From: Syntrophaceae bacterium
GTDB taxonomy: Bacteria > Desulfobacterota > Desulfomonilia > Desulfomonilales > Desulfomonilaceae
NCBI GenBank assembly: GCA_014874425.1
Contig: JACWAG010000180.1
Location: forward strand, 1-22,835
Length of the DNA: 22,835 bases
Direction: 5' to 3'
The notes under the pieces are model-generated. The model was not told where the DNA came from. It ran no database searches and worked only from the letters and a program-made list of their open reading frames with translations. The translations under genes were made by a program, and so were the position numbers. Below, in pieces: positions 14,971 through 22,835 of this stretch; within the stretch, counting starts at the first letter, position 1, and each line of letters begins with the position of its first letter.

Positions 14971-15047
14971 TGTACTCAGAGCATGGCCAAAGTCGTGTAA
15001 CTGTGCTAAGTGGGGGAAAGGGGCCGATAACATAAAAGAAGGTTCCT

Positions 15048-16076
15048 TTGAAATCGAGTGAAAATATTTTTACGCCGCACGAGAAACCTCGCATCAGCCC
15101 ATTCTTACTGGTCGCGCTTATTGTAATTCTATTTACGCTGACATTCGGGGCCGCTTGCTCGAACGCTTGGATTACTGAGCATGGCGCTGGTAGAGGAGGT
15201 TATGTTCTACCGCCCAATCTGATCAAAGACGGGATTTCTTTTGCGGGTAGTAAAGTCCCAGTTGAGCGTCCAGGAGTTCATGAGCGAATTGTCGAACAAC
15301 TGAATTACCTCCTGATGGATAGGCGCGCGTCGGTAACTGAATGGTTCAATCGTTTTGTAGCGTATGGGCCTATCCTTACCAGCGCCTTGAAGAAGAACAA
15401 TGTGCCGGTGGATCTGGTATACTTGTCAATCCTCTTGAGTGAGTTAGACCCCAACCATAAGACCCGTTCCGGCGGAATTGGCTGGTGGGCGCTTGGGCCG
15501 TCCAGAGAGGGCTCTACCAAGAACATTGTTCCGTGGGTTTCAACAACCGAATGGGATGACCGACGTGACCCTGAAATCTCCACTTATATTGCCGCTCAAT
15601 TTTTTCAGACGCTCCGGAAAAGGGAACCCAAATATGACTGGCTGCTCATCGTTTCCACTTTTCTTGACGGATCCGATAAGATAAGTCCTATCCTTAAGAA
15701 ATCTCCTGGCTTTTCCTACTGGGACATCATTACCCCGCCATCATCTGACCTGTTGATACCCAGATTAATTGCCCTCAAAATCATACTCCAGAATAGAAAC
15801 TTCTATTGCGTCAACATAACTCAGGACAAACCCCTCACCTTTGATGACCTTGGCAGGATCAAGCTGTCAAAGGACCTTCCTCTTAGTTTAGTCGCTAAAT
15901 GGACAGGCGCTGTTCCCAGAAATATTTGGCGATTAAACACTGGCGTTGACATCATGGCCGGAGTCTTACCGAAAACGGAAAAACGCTCGCCAGATGGTTA
16001 TCCACTGAGAACGCCTTTGGGGACTGGGGCAAAAGTCAAGAAATTGCTCGAGAATGAAGGATGCATAGCCAAGTAG
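15048..16076 (+). CDS. MltD-like lytic transglycosylase homologue, degenerate active site
   Basis: The protein is 342 residues from TTG 15048. No ATG or GTG fits, an in-frame stop lies just upstream, and AGAAGG precedes the TTG. The N-terminus has a hydrophobic segment (FLLVALIVILFTLTFGAAC), either a membrane anchor or an imperfect lipobox at Cys37. The body follows the MltD layout: WFNRFVAYGPILTSALKKNNVPVDLVYLSILLSE, then SGGIGWWALG, DDRRDPEISTYIAAQFF and a C-terminal LNTGVD..LPKTEKRSPDGYPLRTPLG region. The catalytic Glu appears kept at 132. The usual ES-G-F-P context is shortened to ELDP, and the Gln of the GLWQ motif is Ala148. LysM domains are absent. It may have altered or lost peptidoglycan cleavage. 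It probably acts in the periplasm. Confidence 0.75.
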   Translation: MKSSENIFTPHEKPRISPFLLVALIVILFTLTFGAACSNAWITEHGAGRGGYVLPPNLIKDGISFAGSKVPVERPGVHERIVEQLNYLLMDRRASVTEWFNRFVAYGPILTSALKKNNVPVDLVYLSILLSELDPNHKTRSGGIGWWALGPSREGSTKNIVPWVSTTEWDDRRDPEISTYIAAQFFQTLRKREPKYDWLLIVSTFLDGSDKISPILKKSPGFSYWDIITPPSSDLLIPRLIALKIILQNRNFYCVNITQDKPLTFDDLGRIKLSKDLPLSLVAKWTGAVPRNIWRLNTGVDIMAGVLPKTEKRSPDGYPLRTPLGTGAKVKKLLENEGCIAK

Positions 16077-16110
16077 CGGGCTACCGCTCCCATGGGCCTG
16101 CATATTCTAA

Positions 16111-16145
16111 TTGTTTGTTTGCGGCTTTTTGCTTATAACAAACAA
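16111..16145 (+). repeat. Inverted repeat upstream of the transporter gene
   Basis: TTGTTTGTT (16111-16119) and AACAAACAA (16137-16145) are perfect 9-base inverted arms around a 17-base centre containing five T. It lies between the MltD-like gene and the NTT-like gene, 55 bases before the latter's ATG. It may be an operator or a leader hairpin. Confidence 0.4.
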
Positions 16146-16200
16146 CGTCCCTCTCATATAAATCTAGGCCGGAAAAACTCCGACGTGCAACCACGGGCAT

Positions 16201-18858
16201 ATGTATAAATTCCTCGAAAAATATCTCAAGATCTATCCTCACGAAATCACAAAGTTCGTTTGGATATCAGGAATATTCTTCGTCATATTCCTTGGTTTCG
16301 CATTTTTTAGAAATTATGTAGACGCTTCATTCCTTAAGAGGTACGGCCCTCAGTACATTCCATATATGTTGGCGATCAACGCTCTACTCACCTTTGTGGT
16401 CTTCGGGGCGGCAAACCGACTGAACCGCCTTTTCCTTGATCACACTATTCTGTCATGGCTCCTGATTTTTTGCGGCGTGTCCGTTCTGATCCTCTTTTTT
16501 ATGGTGAAGGCTGACATTACACTCGCATACCCGATACTGTACCAGATCCTAAACCTGCTGGATTCAATACTTCTCGTGTATCTCTGGAACGTCGCAGGAG
16601 ATCTATTCGACGCTAGGCAGGGTAAAAGGTTGTTTCCTTACGTCACAGCAGCGCAGGTGCTGGCAAGCACAGTTGGCAGTTTCGGCACTGGGCCTTTCAC
16701 TGCTTTCGTCGGGCAGGATCCTACACTGATTCTATTCAGCGTTGTGTCTTTAGGAGTCGGTGTTTTCATGATGATTACCGGTCAAAAGTTTCTTGGAAAA
16801 CTAGCCCCAAAATCAGCGGCCGTAAAGGCGCAGACTAAGAAGATCACTGAGGCGCCGGGATTGATAGCGCGATATCCTATTGTGAGATACCTCATAGTCA
16901 CTGGGCTTATACCAAACATCCTATTACCTATCTTCTCATACCAATTCAGTGTAATTGCCAACCACACATTCGCCTCGGAGCAAGCCTTAATCACATTTCT
17001 TAGCGTGTTTCGTGGGCTTACAACATCGGTGTCTTTTGTGCTGCTGTTTTTTATGGGGCGTATATATCAATCCATGGGACTGACAAACGCTTCGCTGGTG
17101 CAACCTTTCAACTTCGCAGCGTTGTTTGGGGCCCTCACCATGTTTTTCAACATCTACGTCGCCGCTTACGGACAATTTACATCCCTGCTCATACAGAGGG
17201 CCGTAGCAGGTCCCATAAACAAGGTTTTTTTCAACGTCATCCCTTCTGAACTTATGTCCTGGGCCCGCACATTTATTCGCGGAACTGTGCTCAAGGTTGG
17301 CATGCTTACGGGTTCTCTGATCATGATCATCCTGAAGCCGGTGATGAATGCCGAGCAGTTTTCCATAATAGCTCTCGTTCTGGCGCTCTATTGGTTGTAT
17401 GAGACCCTGGTTTTCCGGAAACATTACAGAAAAACACTCAAACAGGTGATAGTAGAAAAGGAAATTGATTTTGACCAGATTGAATCGGTCCGAGCAATGG
17501 ACGGCGGCACGGCCACTGTTCAATTTGGGCCACTGTCGGTAGAAGAGCGTTCTACGAAGCTGGACCCTGATTTGTTGCATTTGGCGGCCCCAGATATTGA
17601 CCCGGAGACAGCTCTCCGCCTGCTTTATGACGACAATTCCGCAACACGGGCCGAGGCGGCCCTTTCGTTCGCATGTTCGCGTGATGTACGAGCAGTAGGC
17701 AGGCTCGTCGAGTTACTTGGTGACATGGATGAGGAACCTCGAAAGGCGGCGATTGAGGCCTTGATGGCGTATAAAGAAGAAGTTTTACCGTTCCTCGAAG
17801 TATCACTTCTTAATGCGCCAATCCGCACCAAACAGGGGATCCTCGAGGTTATTCGTCTATCGGGTCTCAAAGACTTCGAAATGGTTCCGTTTCTAGGGCA
17901 GGAACTTGGCCTTGCCTATTCCAACCTTGTCGCAATACATGTGCTAAGCGCCATGCCCAAATCGTCAAGCGTGGATATGCTCAAAGAGTATCTTGAAGAA
18001 CTTAACGATGAGACACTTAGCCTTATTTTTTATGCGTTGTGGGTATATCACGCTGACATGAGACTCATGTATCAGGCGTTGCAGTCAGAAACCGCATCTA
18101 TAGCGGTGGAATTGGTGGAAAACTCAATCGAGAAGGAAACAGTTCCTTACCTTATCCCTTTGATAGAAGACATTCCTTTACATGAGAAAATTGAGCGGGG
18201 GCGTAAGCTCTTTCCACTGATCAGAAACGAAAACCCTGAGCGCATCCTAACCTTTCTTGCAAATTCTGACGACGCTCTTACCAAAATTCTTGCTTTGTTT
18301 GTCATTGCTGAGAATCAGCCTACAAAGCTTTTCATGCCTACGATAGAATCCCATAGGCATGACGAGAGTGAGGATGTGCTTCAGGTTGCTGATTACGCTT
18401 TGAAAAGGCTTAACAACGAGGTGGCTGAAATGCCGGACGTAATCGAGAGAATAAACCAGTTGAAACAATTTGGAATATTTGAAGGCATGGGTGTTAGAGA
18501 ACTCGCGGCGATCTCCTCCGTCGTCAATGTGGAAAAATTTCAACCCGGCGATATAATGATAAGAGAAAATGAGCAGAATTCTTCGATTTATCTTGTTGTT
18601 ACAGGAAAAATAGCTATTTACAAGGATTATGGGACATCTGAACAGATTGAAAAGGTTGTGCTTGGACCAGGCTCATTCTTAGGAGAATTGAGTCTATTTA
18701 CCCGGCAGGCTCCGAACGCCACCTGTATCGCTGTGGAACCAACAGAAGCTTATGTTTTGAGACATAGTCAGTTCCAGGGTATAATGCGAATCTACCCACA
18801 GATAGGGATTAATCTGTGCGGGTTCTTCACATTGAAATTGAGGCAGTTGTCCTATTAA
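16201..18858 (+). CDS. NTT-like (ATP/ADP translocase-related) transporter with HEAT repeats and cNMP-binding-like domain
   Basis: The protein is 885 residues from ATG 16201 (only a weak ribosome site). Residues 1-405 are a polytopic membrane domain of about 11-12 spans. It is of the MFS/nucleotide-transporter type (start FLEKYLKIYPHEITKFVWIS; LLVYLWNVAGDLFDARQGKRLFPYV). Residues about 455-750 are HEAT-like helical repeats (ATRAEAALSFACSRDVRAVGRLVELLGDMDEEPRKAAIEALMAY). Residues 757-885 form a cyclic-nucleotide-binding fold: FEGMGVRELAAISSVVN, GDIMIRENEQNSSIYLVVTG and FLGELSLF. Gly828 and Glu829 of the phosphate-binding cassette are kept, but the Arg that contacts the cyclic phosphate is Asn839 (APNATC). 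The ligand may therefore not be cAMP. Similar three-part proteins occur in free-living bacteria, unlike the energy-parasite transporters of Rickettsia or Chlamydia. The substrate is unknown. Confidence 0.85.
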   Translation: MYKFLEKYLKIYPHEITKFVWISGIFFVIFLGFAFFRNYVDASFLKRYGPQYIPYMLAINALLTFVVFGAANRLNRLFLDHTILSWLLIFCGVSVLILFFMVKADITLAYPILYQILNLLDSILLVYLWNVAGDLFDARQGKRLFPYVTAAQVLASTVGSFGTGPFTAFVGQDPTLILFSVVSLGVGVFMMITGQKFLGKLAPKSAAVKAQTKKITEAPGLIARYPIVRYLIVTGLIPNILLPIFSYQFSVIANHTFASEQALITFLSVFRGLTTSVSFVLLFFMGRIYQSMGLTNASLVQPFNFAALFGALTMFFNIYVAAYGQFTSLLIQRAVAGPINKVFFNVIPSELMSWARTFIRGTVLKVGMLTGSLIMIILKPVMNAEQFSIIALVLALYWLYETLVFRKHYRKTLKQVIVEKEIDFDQIESVRAMDGGTATVQFGPLSVEERSTKLDPDLLHLAAPDIDPETALRLLYDDNSATRAEAALSFACSRDVRAVGRLVELLGDMDEEPRKAAIEALMAYKEEVLPFLEVSLLNAPIRTKQGILEVIRLSGLKDFEMVPFLGQELGLAYSNLVAIHVLSAMPKSSSVDMLKEYLEELNDETLSLIFYALWVYHADMRLMYQALQSETASIAVELVENSIEKETVPYLIPLIEDIPLHEKIERGRKLFPLIRNENPERILTFLANSDDALTKILALFVIAENQPTKLFMPTIESHRHDESEDVLQVADYALKRLNNEVAEMPDVIERINQLKQFGIFEGMGVRELAAISSVVNVEKFQPGDIMIRENEQNSSIYLVVTGKIAIYKDYGTSEQIEKVVLGPGSFLGELSLFTRQAPNATCIAVEPTEAYVLRHSQFQGIMRIYPQIGINLCGFFTLKLRQLSY

Positions 18859-18905
18859 CCGGACAACTTTAGGGTAAAGCATAAACCGCTTGCCGCAATA
18901 AAGAA

Positions 18906-18931
18906 TCCCCAATTTACATTTTATGTGGGGA
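18906..18931 (-). terminator. Probable terminator of the acs-like operon
   Basis: TCCCCA (18906-18911) and TGGGGA (18926-18931) form a 6-bp stem immediately after the stop codon of the Acs-like gene. On the minus strand the stem is followed by TTCTTTATT. It also lies in the tail-to-tail gap with the transporter gene and may work in both directions. Confidence 0.5.
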
Positions 18932-18932
18932 A

Positions 18933-20774
18933 TTACTCTTTCAGATTCGAGACGACTCCAACTGGCAGCCCCAGTTCCCTCGCGAGCAGAACCCGTCGCA
19001 AAAGCCTCCTAGAATTTGAGACTGGGAAATCATCAATAAATTCAAGCTCTAGATTTGGGATCTCCTCTCTCATCCGCAGCCTGACAAATTTTGTTATTTC
19101 GTCCAAAAACTCCGGCGAGGGAGAATGTGAATTTTTCAACTTCAAGAACGCTTTGAAACAAATCTCAGACCCAAAACACTTTTTCGAGATAACACCAGCG
19201 TCACTGATCTCAGGGCGCCGCAAAAGTACACTTTCGATTTCCGGAGCGCCGGTTAATAATTGGCCAATATTGACGAGATGATCGACACGACCAAAATAAT
19301 AGAAATAGCCGTCTTCATCTTTAAGCGCCAGATCACCCGTTAAGAACCAGCCATCTTTAAATCGCATGTAATTAGTGGGGTCTTTAGCCGACATCTCCAG
19401 AGCAAGGTTCGGAAAAGCAGGATTCAGGGCAAGCCGCCCCAGAGTCAGGATAGGTAGGGATTGGCCCTGCTCGTCTATAATTTCTGCACGAATTCCGGGA
19501 ACTGGTTTGCCTATAGAGCCTATCTTTATTTGTTCTGAAGCGAAGTTTGCAAAACAAACCATCCCTGTCTCATCAGTCATCCAGACTTCGTGAGGTAACC
19601 TTTTGAATTTTTCCCGTGACCATTGGAAAAGTTCCGCTGTCAAAGGCTCTCCAATTGTAACCATATGCTGAAGATTGGAAAAATCGTATCCCTTAACTAA
19701 ATCGTCTCCCTCCGCTTTAAATCTTTTGAGCTTAAGGGTGTCCGTGAACCATACCGATACCCCTAGTGTTTCCAGCGTCCAATACCAGGTCGACGCTGCA
19801 AAGGTGTCCCCTTGAATGACTGTAGCGCAACCACAAAGCAGTGGAGCAAAGATTCCATAGATAACACTAGCTACAGCGCCCGGGTTCGCGTCTGTCCATA
19901 AAACACTGTCAGACTTCAAGTCAAGCACGAATTTCCCGGTCACAAACGCGCCCATCATGTCTCTATGAGCGTGAGTTATCAACCTAAGCTCTCCGGAGGA
20001 CTCCCAAACAAGAGTTTGATATAGCGGCTCTTCTATGGGCAAATCGACGTTGTCGAATGTCGGATCCATGTTAGGCAAGACATGGTGAAGATATATCTGG
20101 TCATCTTTAGGCTCACTTTCAGGTTCACCAGCGATAAAGATGGCTTCCACCCCATCCAAGCCGCTGATCATGGCCGCATCAGCCATGTCGTTGTGGATCA
20201 GGACCCCTCTGGGACGAACCAGGCTTAGCGCTGCATGGAGCTGTTCCTGGATTAGACAATCGCCAAGGTTGCAGAACCGGGCGCCGATTCTTGCGCAGGC
20301 AATCACCGCAATATGGACCTCCGGGCAGGGTTTGCAACAAATCAAGAGAGTATCACCACGACGAGTACCGTGTCGCAGCATTAGGTTCGCCATACGTGAC
20401 GACTGATCTCTTAAGTCAGCGTAAGTCAGACGCTGAACTTCGCCGGCATATTCAAAGATAAGCGCTGTCCGGTCACACGAATTGCGGTCCGCGGCCCAAC
20501 GGTCTACCGATTCTGAGACAATGTTCGAGAAACCGGAACTATAGCTTGGGAAAAGATCTTTAACAAAAGGCCACGAAAATCCACGATAAACCTCATAGTA
20601 AGATTTTAGGTTAGCCTCGGGATTCTCAGGTCTGAGCCTTGTCTTGATCATCTTCCTACTGAATAGTTTCCTTGAAGTTACAATGTTCAAGAGAGTCAGC
20701 AAGGTGTATCGCCCGATCGCCGGCGCCTCAAATTCGACGCCGTTCCCAATATCCACATCATATTTTAACGACAT
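18933..20774 (-). CDS. Acs-like AMP-binding superfamily protein with eroded catalytic motifs
   Basis: The protein is 613 residues from ATG 20774. It follows the acyl/acetyl-CoA synthetase fold along its whole length. An N-terminal extension leads into FSWPFVKDLFPSYSSGFSNI. The core (ALIFEYAGEVQRLTYADLRD) and the small C-terminal domain (DGYFYYFGRVDHL) follow. Key motifs are changed. The P-loop region (TSGSTGKPKG in relatives) reads VWESSGELRLITHAH (256-270), without the Gly/Thr loop or its Lys. The A8 hinge reads GRVDHLVNIGQLL. The catalytic Lys of the A10 motif (SGK) is replaced by Arg in SNSRRLLRR (586-594). TDETG (400-404) and TGD (479-481) remain. It is probably a pseudo-enzyme or has a changed reaction. 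It is co-linear with the deacetylase gene, 38 bases downstream of it. Confidence 0.85.
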   Translation of the reverse strand: MSLKYDVDIGNGVEFEAPAIGRYTLLTLLNIVTSRKLFSRKMIKTRLRPENPEANLKSYYEVYRGFSWPFVKDLFPSYSSGFSNIVSESVDRWAADRNSCDRTALIFEYAGEVQRLTYADLRDQSSRMANLMLRHGTRRGDTLLICCKPCPEVHIAVIACARIGARFCNLGDCLIQEQLHAALSLVRPRGVLIHNDMADAAMISGLDGVEAIFIAGEPESEPKDDQIYLHHVLPNMDPTFDNVDLPIEEPLYQTLVWESSGELRLITHAHRDMMGAFVTGKFVLDLKSDSVLWTDANPGAVASVIYGIFAPLLCGCATVIQGDTFAASTWYWTLETLGVSVWFTDTLKLKRFKAEGDDLVKGYDFSNLQHMVTIGEPLTAELFQWSREKFKRLPHEVWMTDETGMVCFANFASEQIKIGSIGKPVPGIRAEIIDEQGQSLPILTLGRLALNPAFPNLALEMSAKDPTNYMRFKDGWFLTGDLALKDEDGYFYYFGRVDHLVNIGQLLTGAPEIESVLLRRPEISDAGVISKKCFGSEICFKAFLKLKNSHSPSPEFLDEITKFVRLRMREEIPNLELEFIDDFPVSNSRRLLRRVLLARELGLPVGVVSNLKE

Positions 20775-20790
20775 ATAACCGTCGTATCCG

Positions 20791-20808
20791 TATCAAATTG
20801 ATTTGATA
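20791..20808. promoter_or_regulatory. 18-bp perfect palindrome between deacetylase and Acs-like genes
   Basis: TATCAAATTGATTTGATA at 20791-20808 has 8-base arms around TG. It lies in the 38-base gap between the deacetylase stop and the Acs-like ATG, 16 bases upstream of that ATG. It could be a regulator site or, in mRNA, a stem with a TTGA loop that affects translation of the Acs-like gene. Confidence 0.5.
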
Positions 20809-20812
20809 TGTC

Positions 20813-21892
20813 CTAGACCCAAATTCTGTGTTTGCGGTGCGTCTGCCTTAATCTTTGCAATATTTCTTCAGCCCGTCTAGTAGTCGGAATGGATATTCTC
20901 TCTCTTCTACCCTGAAACGCCAACATGCTAAGAACTTCCTTTACGGAATTAGCGAGGGCTCGACTATCATATCCACCTTCTAGCGAAAAGAACAATGGCG
21001 CTCCATTTCCTGCATCCGACAACTGAAGTACAATTTGAGTAAGGCTGCTGTAAGCCTTTTCAGTTAGTCTGGTGCGTCCCAGCGGGTCTCGCTCATGAGC
21101 GTCAAAACCGGCTGCTACCATGATGAATTGAGGCTTGAATTTTCTCACGATTGGATTGAGAGCGTTTTGGTAAACGCAAATTATATCTTCATCCTTAAGT
21201 TCTTTTGGGACCGGCACGTTAACGGTGAACCCCGCTCCTTCTCCCTCACCGGTCTCTTCCCAATCACCTGTATTGGGATACCAGCCCATATAATGACTCG
21301 AAAAATAGAGCGCCCGGCGATCTTTGTAAAAGAGTTCCTGAAGCGCGTTGCCGTGATGAATGTCCCAATCTATAATAAGTATCCGTTCGAGGCCATATCT
21401 TTCCATTGCGTATTTGGCCGCGATCCCGAGGTTATTGAAAATACAGAAGCCTCCAGCGCGATCAGCCAACGCATGATGCCCGGGTGGCCTAACAAGAGCA
21501 AAGCAGGCCCGCACTTGTTCCGCCATTAGAGCGTCTACTGCGGTTATACCGGCGCCGGCGGCCAACCAGGCCGCGAGGTAAGACTTGGCGCTGACAAACG
21601 TATCTGATGACAATGGTGTGAAATCTCTTTCCGCTGTGCTCATGATTAGGTCAATATAGGAGGGAGTATGGGCCATCTGGATTTGTTCAAGCGTGGCAAG
21701 CCTGGGTTCTATTTGAATAAGCCGATCCCCAAAGTCTTTAGCGAGCATTCTGTAGACGCTTCGCAAACGACTGGGGCTCTCAGGATGCACAAGTCCGGGC
21801 TTATGTTCCAGGTACCTAGCGTCACGAATTACTCCGACCTTTAGAGTCAAATTAGTTGGGCCTCGATGCGGAAAGAATAAATTGTCCAGCAA
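20813..21892 (-). CDS. Histone deacetylase / AcuC-like lysine deacetylase
   Basis: The frame is 359 residues from TTG 21892. A second TTG at 21850 gives MTLKVGVIRDARYLEHKPG, has GAGG upstream and fits the family start better. Class II-type HDAC motifs are complete. RPPGHHA holds the general-base His pair 139-140. DWDIHHGN holds zinc ligands Asp177 and His179, AAGFDAHERDPLG the zinc ligand Asp264, and SLEGGYD the transition-state Tyr308. Relatives deacetylate acetyl-lysine, polyamines or other acetyl amides using zinc. The gene lies directly downstream of acs, as AcuC does near AcsA in Bacillus, so removal of an inhibitory acetyl group from Acs is a reasonable inference. The catalytic call is secure; the substrate is not. 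Confidence 0.92.
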   Translation of the reverse strand: MLDNLFFPHRGPTNLTLKVGVIRDARYLEHKPGLVHPESPSRLRSVYRMLAKDFGDRLIQIEPRLATLEQIQMAHTPSYIDLIMSTAERDFTPLSSDTFVSAKSYLAAWLAAGAGITAVDALMAEQVRACFALVRPPGHHALADRAGGFCIFNNLGIAAKYAMERYGLERILIIDWDIHHGNALQELFYKDRRALYFSSHYMGWYPNTGDWEETGEGEGAGFTVNVPVPKELKDEDIICVYQNALNPIVRKFKPQFIMVAAGFDAHERDPLGRTRLTEKAYSSLTQIVLQLSDAGNGAPLFFSLEGGYDSRALANSVKEVLSMLAFQGRRERISIPTTRRAEEILQRLRQTHRKHRIWV

Positions 21893-21959
21893 TGAAAATT
21901 AGCGCTAATCGTGGCAACTTGGCAAGTGTTTTGGTGTTTCCGTCAAAAGAAGGTCTGGA

Positions 21960-21995
21960 GCCTAACCGGCTTCCCAATAGAAAAGCCGGTTAGGC
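21960..21995 (-). terminator. Strong hairpin after acs (terminator-like)
   Basis: GCCTAACCGGCTT (21960-21972) and AAGCCGGTTAGGC (21983-21995) form a perfect 13-bp stem around a 10-base loop, 32 bases after the acs stop. On the minus strand a loose T-rich stretch (CTTCTTTTG) follows about ten bases later rather than immediately. It may terminate or attenuate acs mRNA before the deacetylase gene. Confidence 0.6.
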
Positions 21996-22027
21996 GACCA
22001 CATGGAACTGCTGAATCTAAAAATTAA

Positions 22028-22835
22028 TCAGATACTTACACGATCGCTCACCAGGTGCGCTACAATTGTTGGGTCTGCAAGCGTTGTGGTGTCACCAAGG
22101 TCTTCGACTGTTCCAGCCGCGATCTTCTTTAGTAAACGACGCATAATTTTGCCACTTCTTGTCTTGGGTAATCCGTCTGCCCATTGGATAGCGTCCGGTG
22201 AAGCAATGGGCCCGATCTGCGTTCGAACTAGCTTAATCAGTTCCTTCTTCAATTCATCGGTCTTTTCCACGCCTGTGTTCACCGTAACAAAAGCGTAAAT
22301 ACCCTGCCCCTTGATTTCATGCGGGAAGCCTACAACTGCGGCTTCTGCGACTTTCGGGTGAAGCACTAGCGCAGACTCAACCTCCGCTGTCCCAAGCCTA
22401 TGACCCGAAACGTTAAGCACGTCGTCAATTCTTCCAGTAATCCAGAAGAAGCCATCCTCATCCTTCTTGGCCCCGTCACCAGTAAAATACATTCCCGGGA
22501 TCCTGGAAAAATAGGTGTCGACGAAGCGATCATGATCGCCATAAACCGTTCTGGCCATGCCAGGCCACGGTTTTCTGATGAACAGAGCGCCTTCCTGGTT
22601 GGGCACTGTAACCTCTTCGCCCGTTTCCGGGTCCAGAATCACGGGATCTATACCGAAGAACGGGAACGAGCACGACCCAGGCTTGATTGGAGCTACTCCA
22701 GGTAATGGAGTCATCATGTGCCCACCTGTTTCGGTCTGCCACCACGTGTCCACAATTGGGCACCAGTCACGGCCAACATGGTGGAAGTACCATCGCCACG
22801 CTTCTGGGTTGATCGGTTCCCCGACCGTCCCGAGA
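22028..22835 (-). CDS. acs: Acetyl-CoA synthetase, C-terminal part (5' end outside window)
   Basis: The visible 268 residues are the C-terminal 40% of a roughly 650-residue acetyl-CoA synthetase; the frame is open at the window edge. It shows INPEAWRWYFHHVGRDWCPIVDTWWQTETGG, with the adenylate-binding A5 motif WWQTETGG. It also shows YFTGDGAKKDEDGFFWITGRIDDVLNVSGHRLGTAEVESAL and the terminal GLPKTRSGKIMRRLLKKIA. The last motif holds the catalytic Lys that, in Salmonella and Bacillus Acs, is inactivated by acetylation. The enzyme makes acetyl-CoA from acetate, ATP and CoA. All motifs are intact, in contrast to the Acs-like paralogue two genes downstream. The deacetylase gene follows on the same strand after a strong hairpin. 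Confidence 0.96.
   Translation of the reverse strand, partial: LGTVGEPINPEAWRWYFHHVGRDWCPIVDTWWQTETGGHMMTPLPGVAPIKPGSCSFPFFGIDPVILDPETGEEVTVPNQEGALFIRKPWPGMARTVYGDHDRFVDTYFSRIPGMYFTGDGAKKDEDGFFWITGRIDDVLNVSGHRLGTAEVESALVLHPKVAEAAVVGFPHEIKGQGIYAFVTVNTGVEKTDELKKELIKLVRTQIGPIASPDAIQWADGLPKTRSGKIMRRLLKKIAAGTVEDLGDTTTLADPTIVAHLVSDRVSI

Noticed and set aside
16987..17580. A 197-codon open frame on the minus strand inside the transporter gene
   Set aside because: It has low-complexity, basic Cys/His-rich content typical of antisense frames, and it lies fully inside a conserved coding region.
1..22835. CRISPR arrays, insertion sequences, attachment sites, tRNA and rRNA genes
   Set aside because: No regularly spaced repeats, transposase or integrase coding, target duplications or cloverleaf-like sequences were seen.

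Overview
The window reads as chromosomal DNA of an anaerobic, Gram-negative bacterium. It most resembles a sulfate-reducing or syntrophic member of the former Deltaproteobacteria (Desulfobacterota). This placement is inference from gene content: a probable selenoprotein, NikR, a multi-PAS hybrid kinase, tandem Hsp20 genes, an endonuclease Q homologue and an acetyl-CoA synthetase with a histone-deacetylase-like neighbour. No rRNA, tRNA, CRISPR array, insertion sequence or phage gene was found.

Layout. 1-2969 (minus strand): a TPR protein, CvpA and a LysM/DUF4384 lipoprotein cut by the window edge, all envelope-associated. 3317-4006 (plus): a secreted Cys/Pro-rich protein, with a clear intrinsic terminator downstream. 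4396-6828 (plus): a three-PAS hybrid histidine kinase. 7016-8488 (plus): three consecutive small heat-shock proteins. 8685-10154 (minus): a five-domain S1 RNA-binding protein. 10407-11465 (plus): an unrecognised 352-residue protein. 11490-11909 (minus): nikR, whose promoter carries an inverted repeat overlapping the -10 box. 12109-12724 (minus): an ArsR-family regulator preceded by a tiny membrane protein with an in-frame UGA and a SECIS-like hairpin. 12913-14256 (minus): an endonuclease Q family enzyme. 14695-18858 (plus): an HU-like protein, a degenerate MltD-type transglycosylase-like protein and an NTT-like transporter fused to HEAT repeats and a cyclic-nucleotide-binding-like domain. 18933-22835 (minus): acs (5' end outside the window), an AcuC/HDAC-like deacetylase and an Acs-like protein whose adenylation motifs are eroded.

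How the parts relate. The most notable item is the selenoprotein-arsR unit. A near-consensus sigma70 promoter (TTGACA, 17 bases, TATATA) drives a 51-residue single-span membrane protein. Its UGA codon is followed five residues later by Cys, and a hairpin with G in its apical loop lies 20 bases after the UGA. arsR begins 22 bases after its stop. This suggests a redox- or metalloid-linked small selenoprotein co-transcribed with its likely regulator. The acs, deacetylase and Acs-like genes suggest acetate activation under lysine-acetylation control, by analogy with the Bacillus acs/acu genes, with an additional Acs-like protein that has probably lost catalysis.
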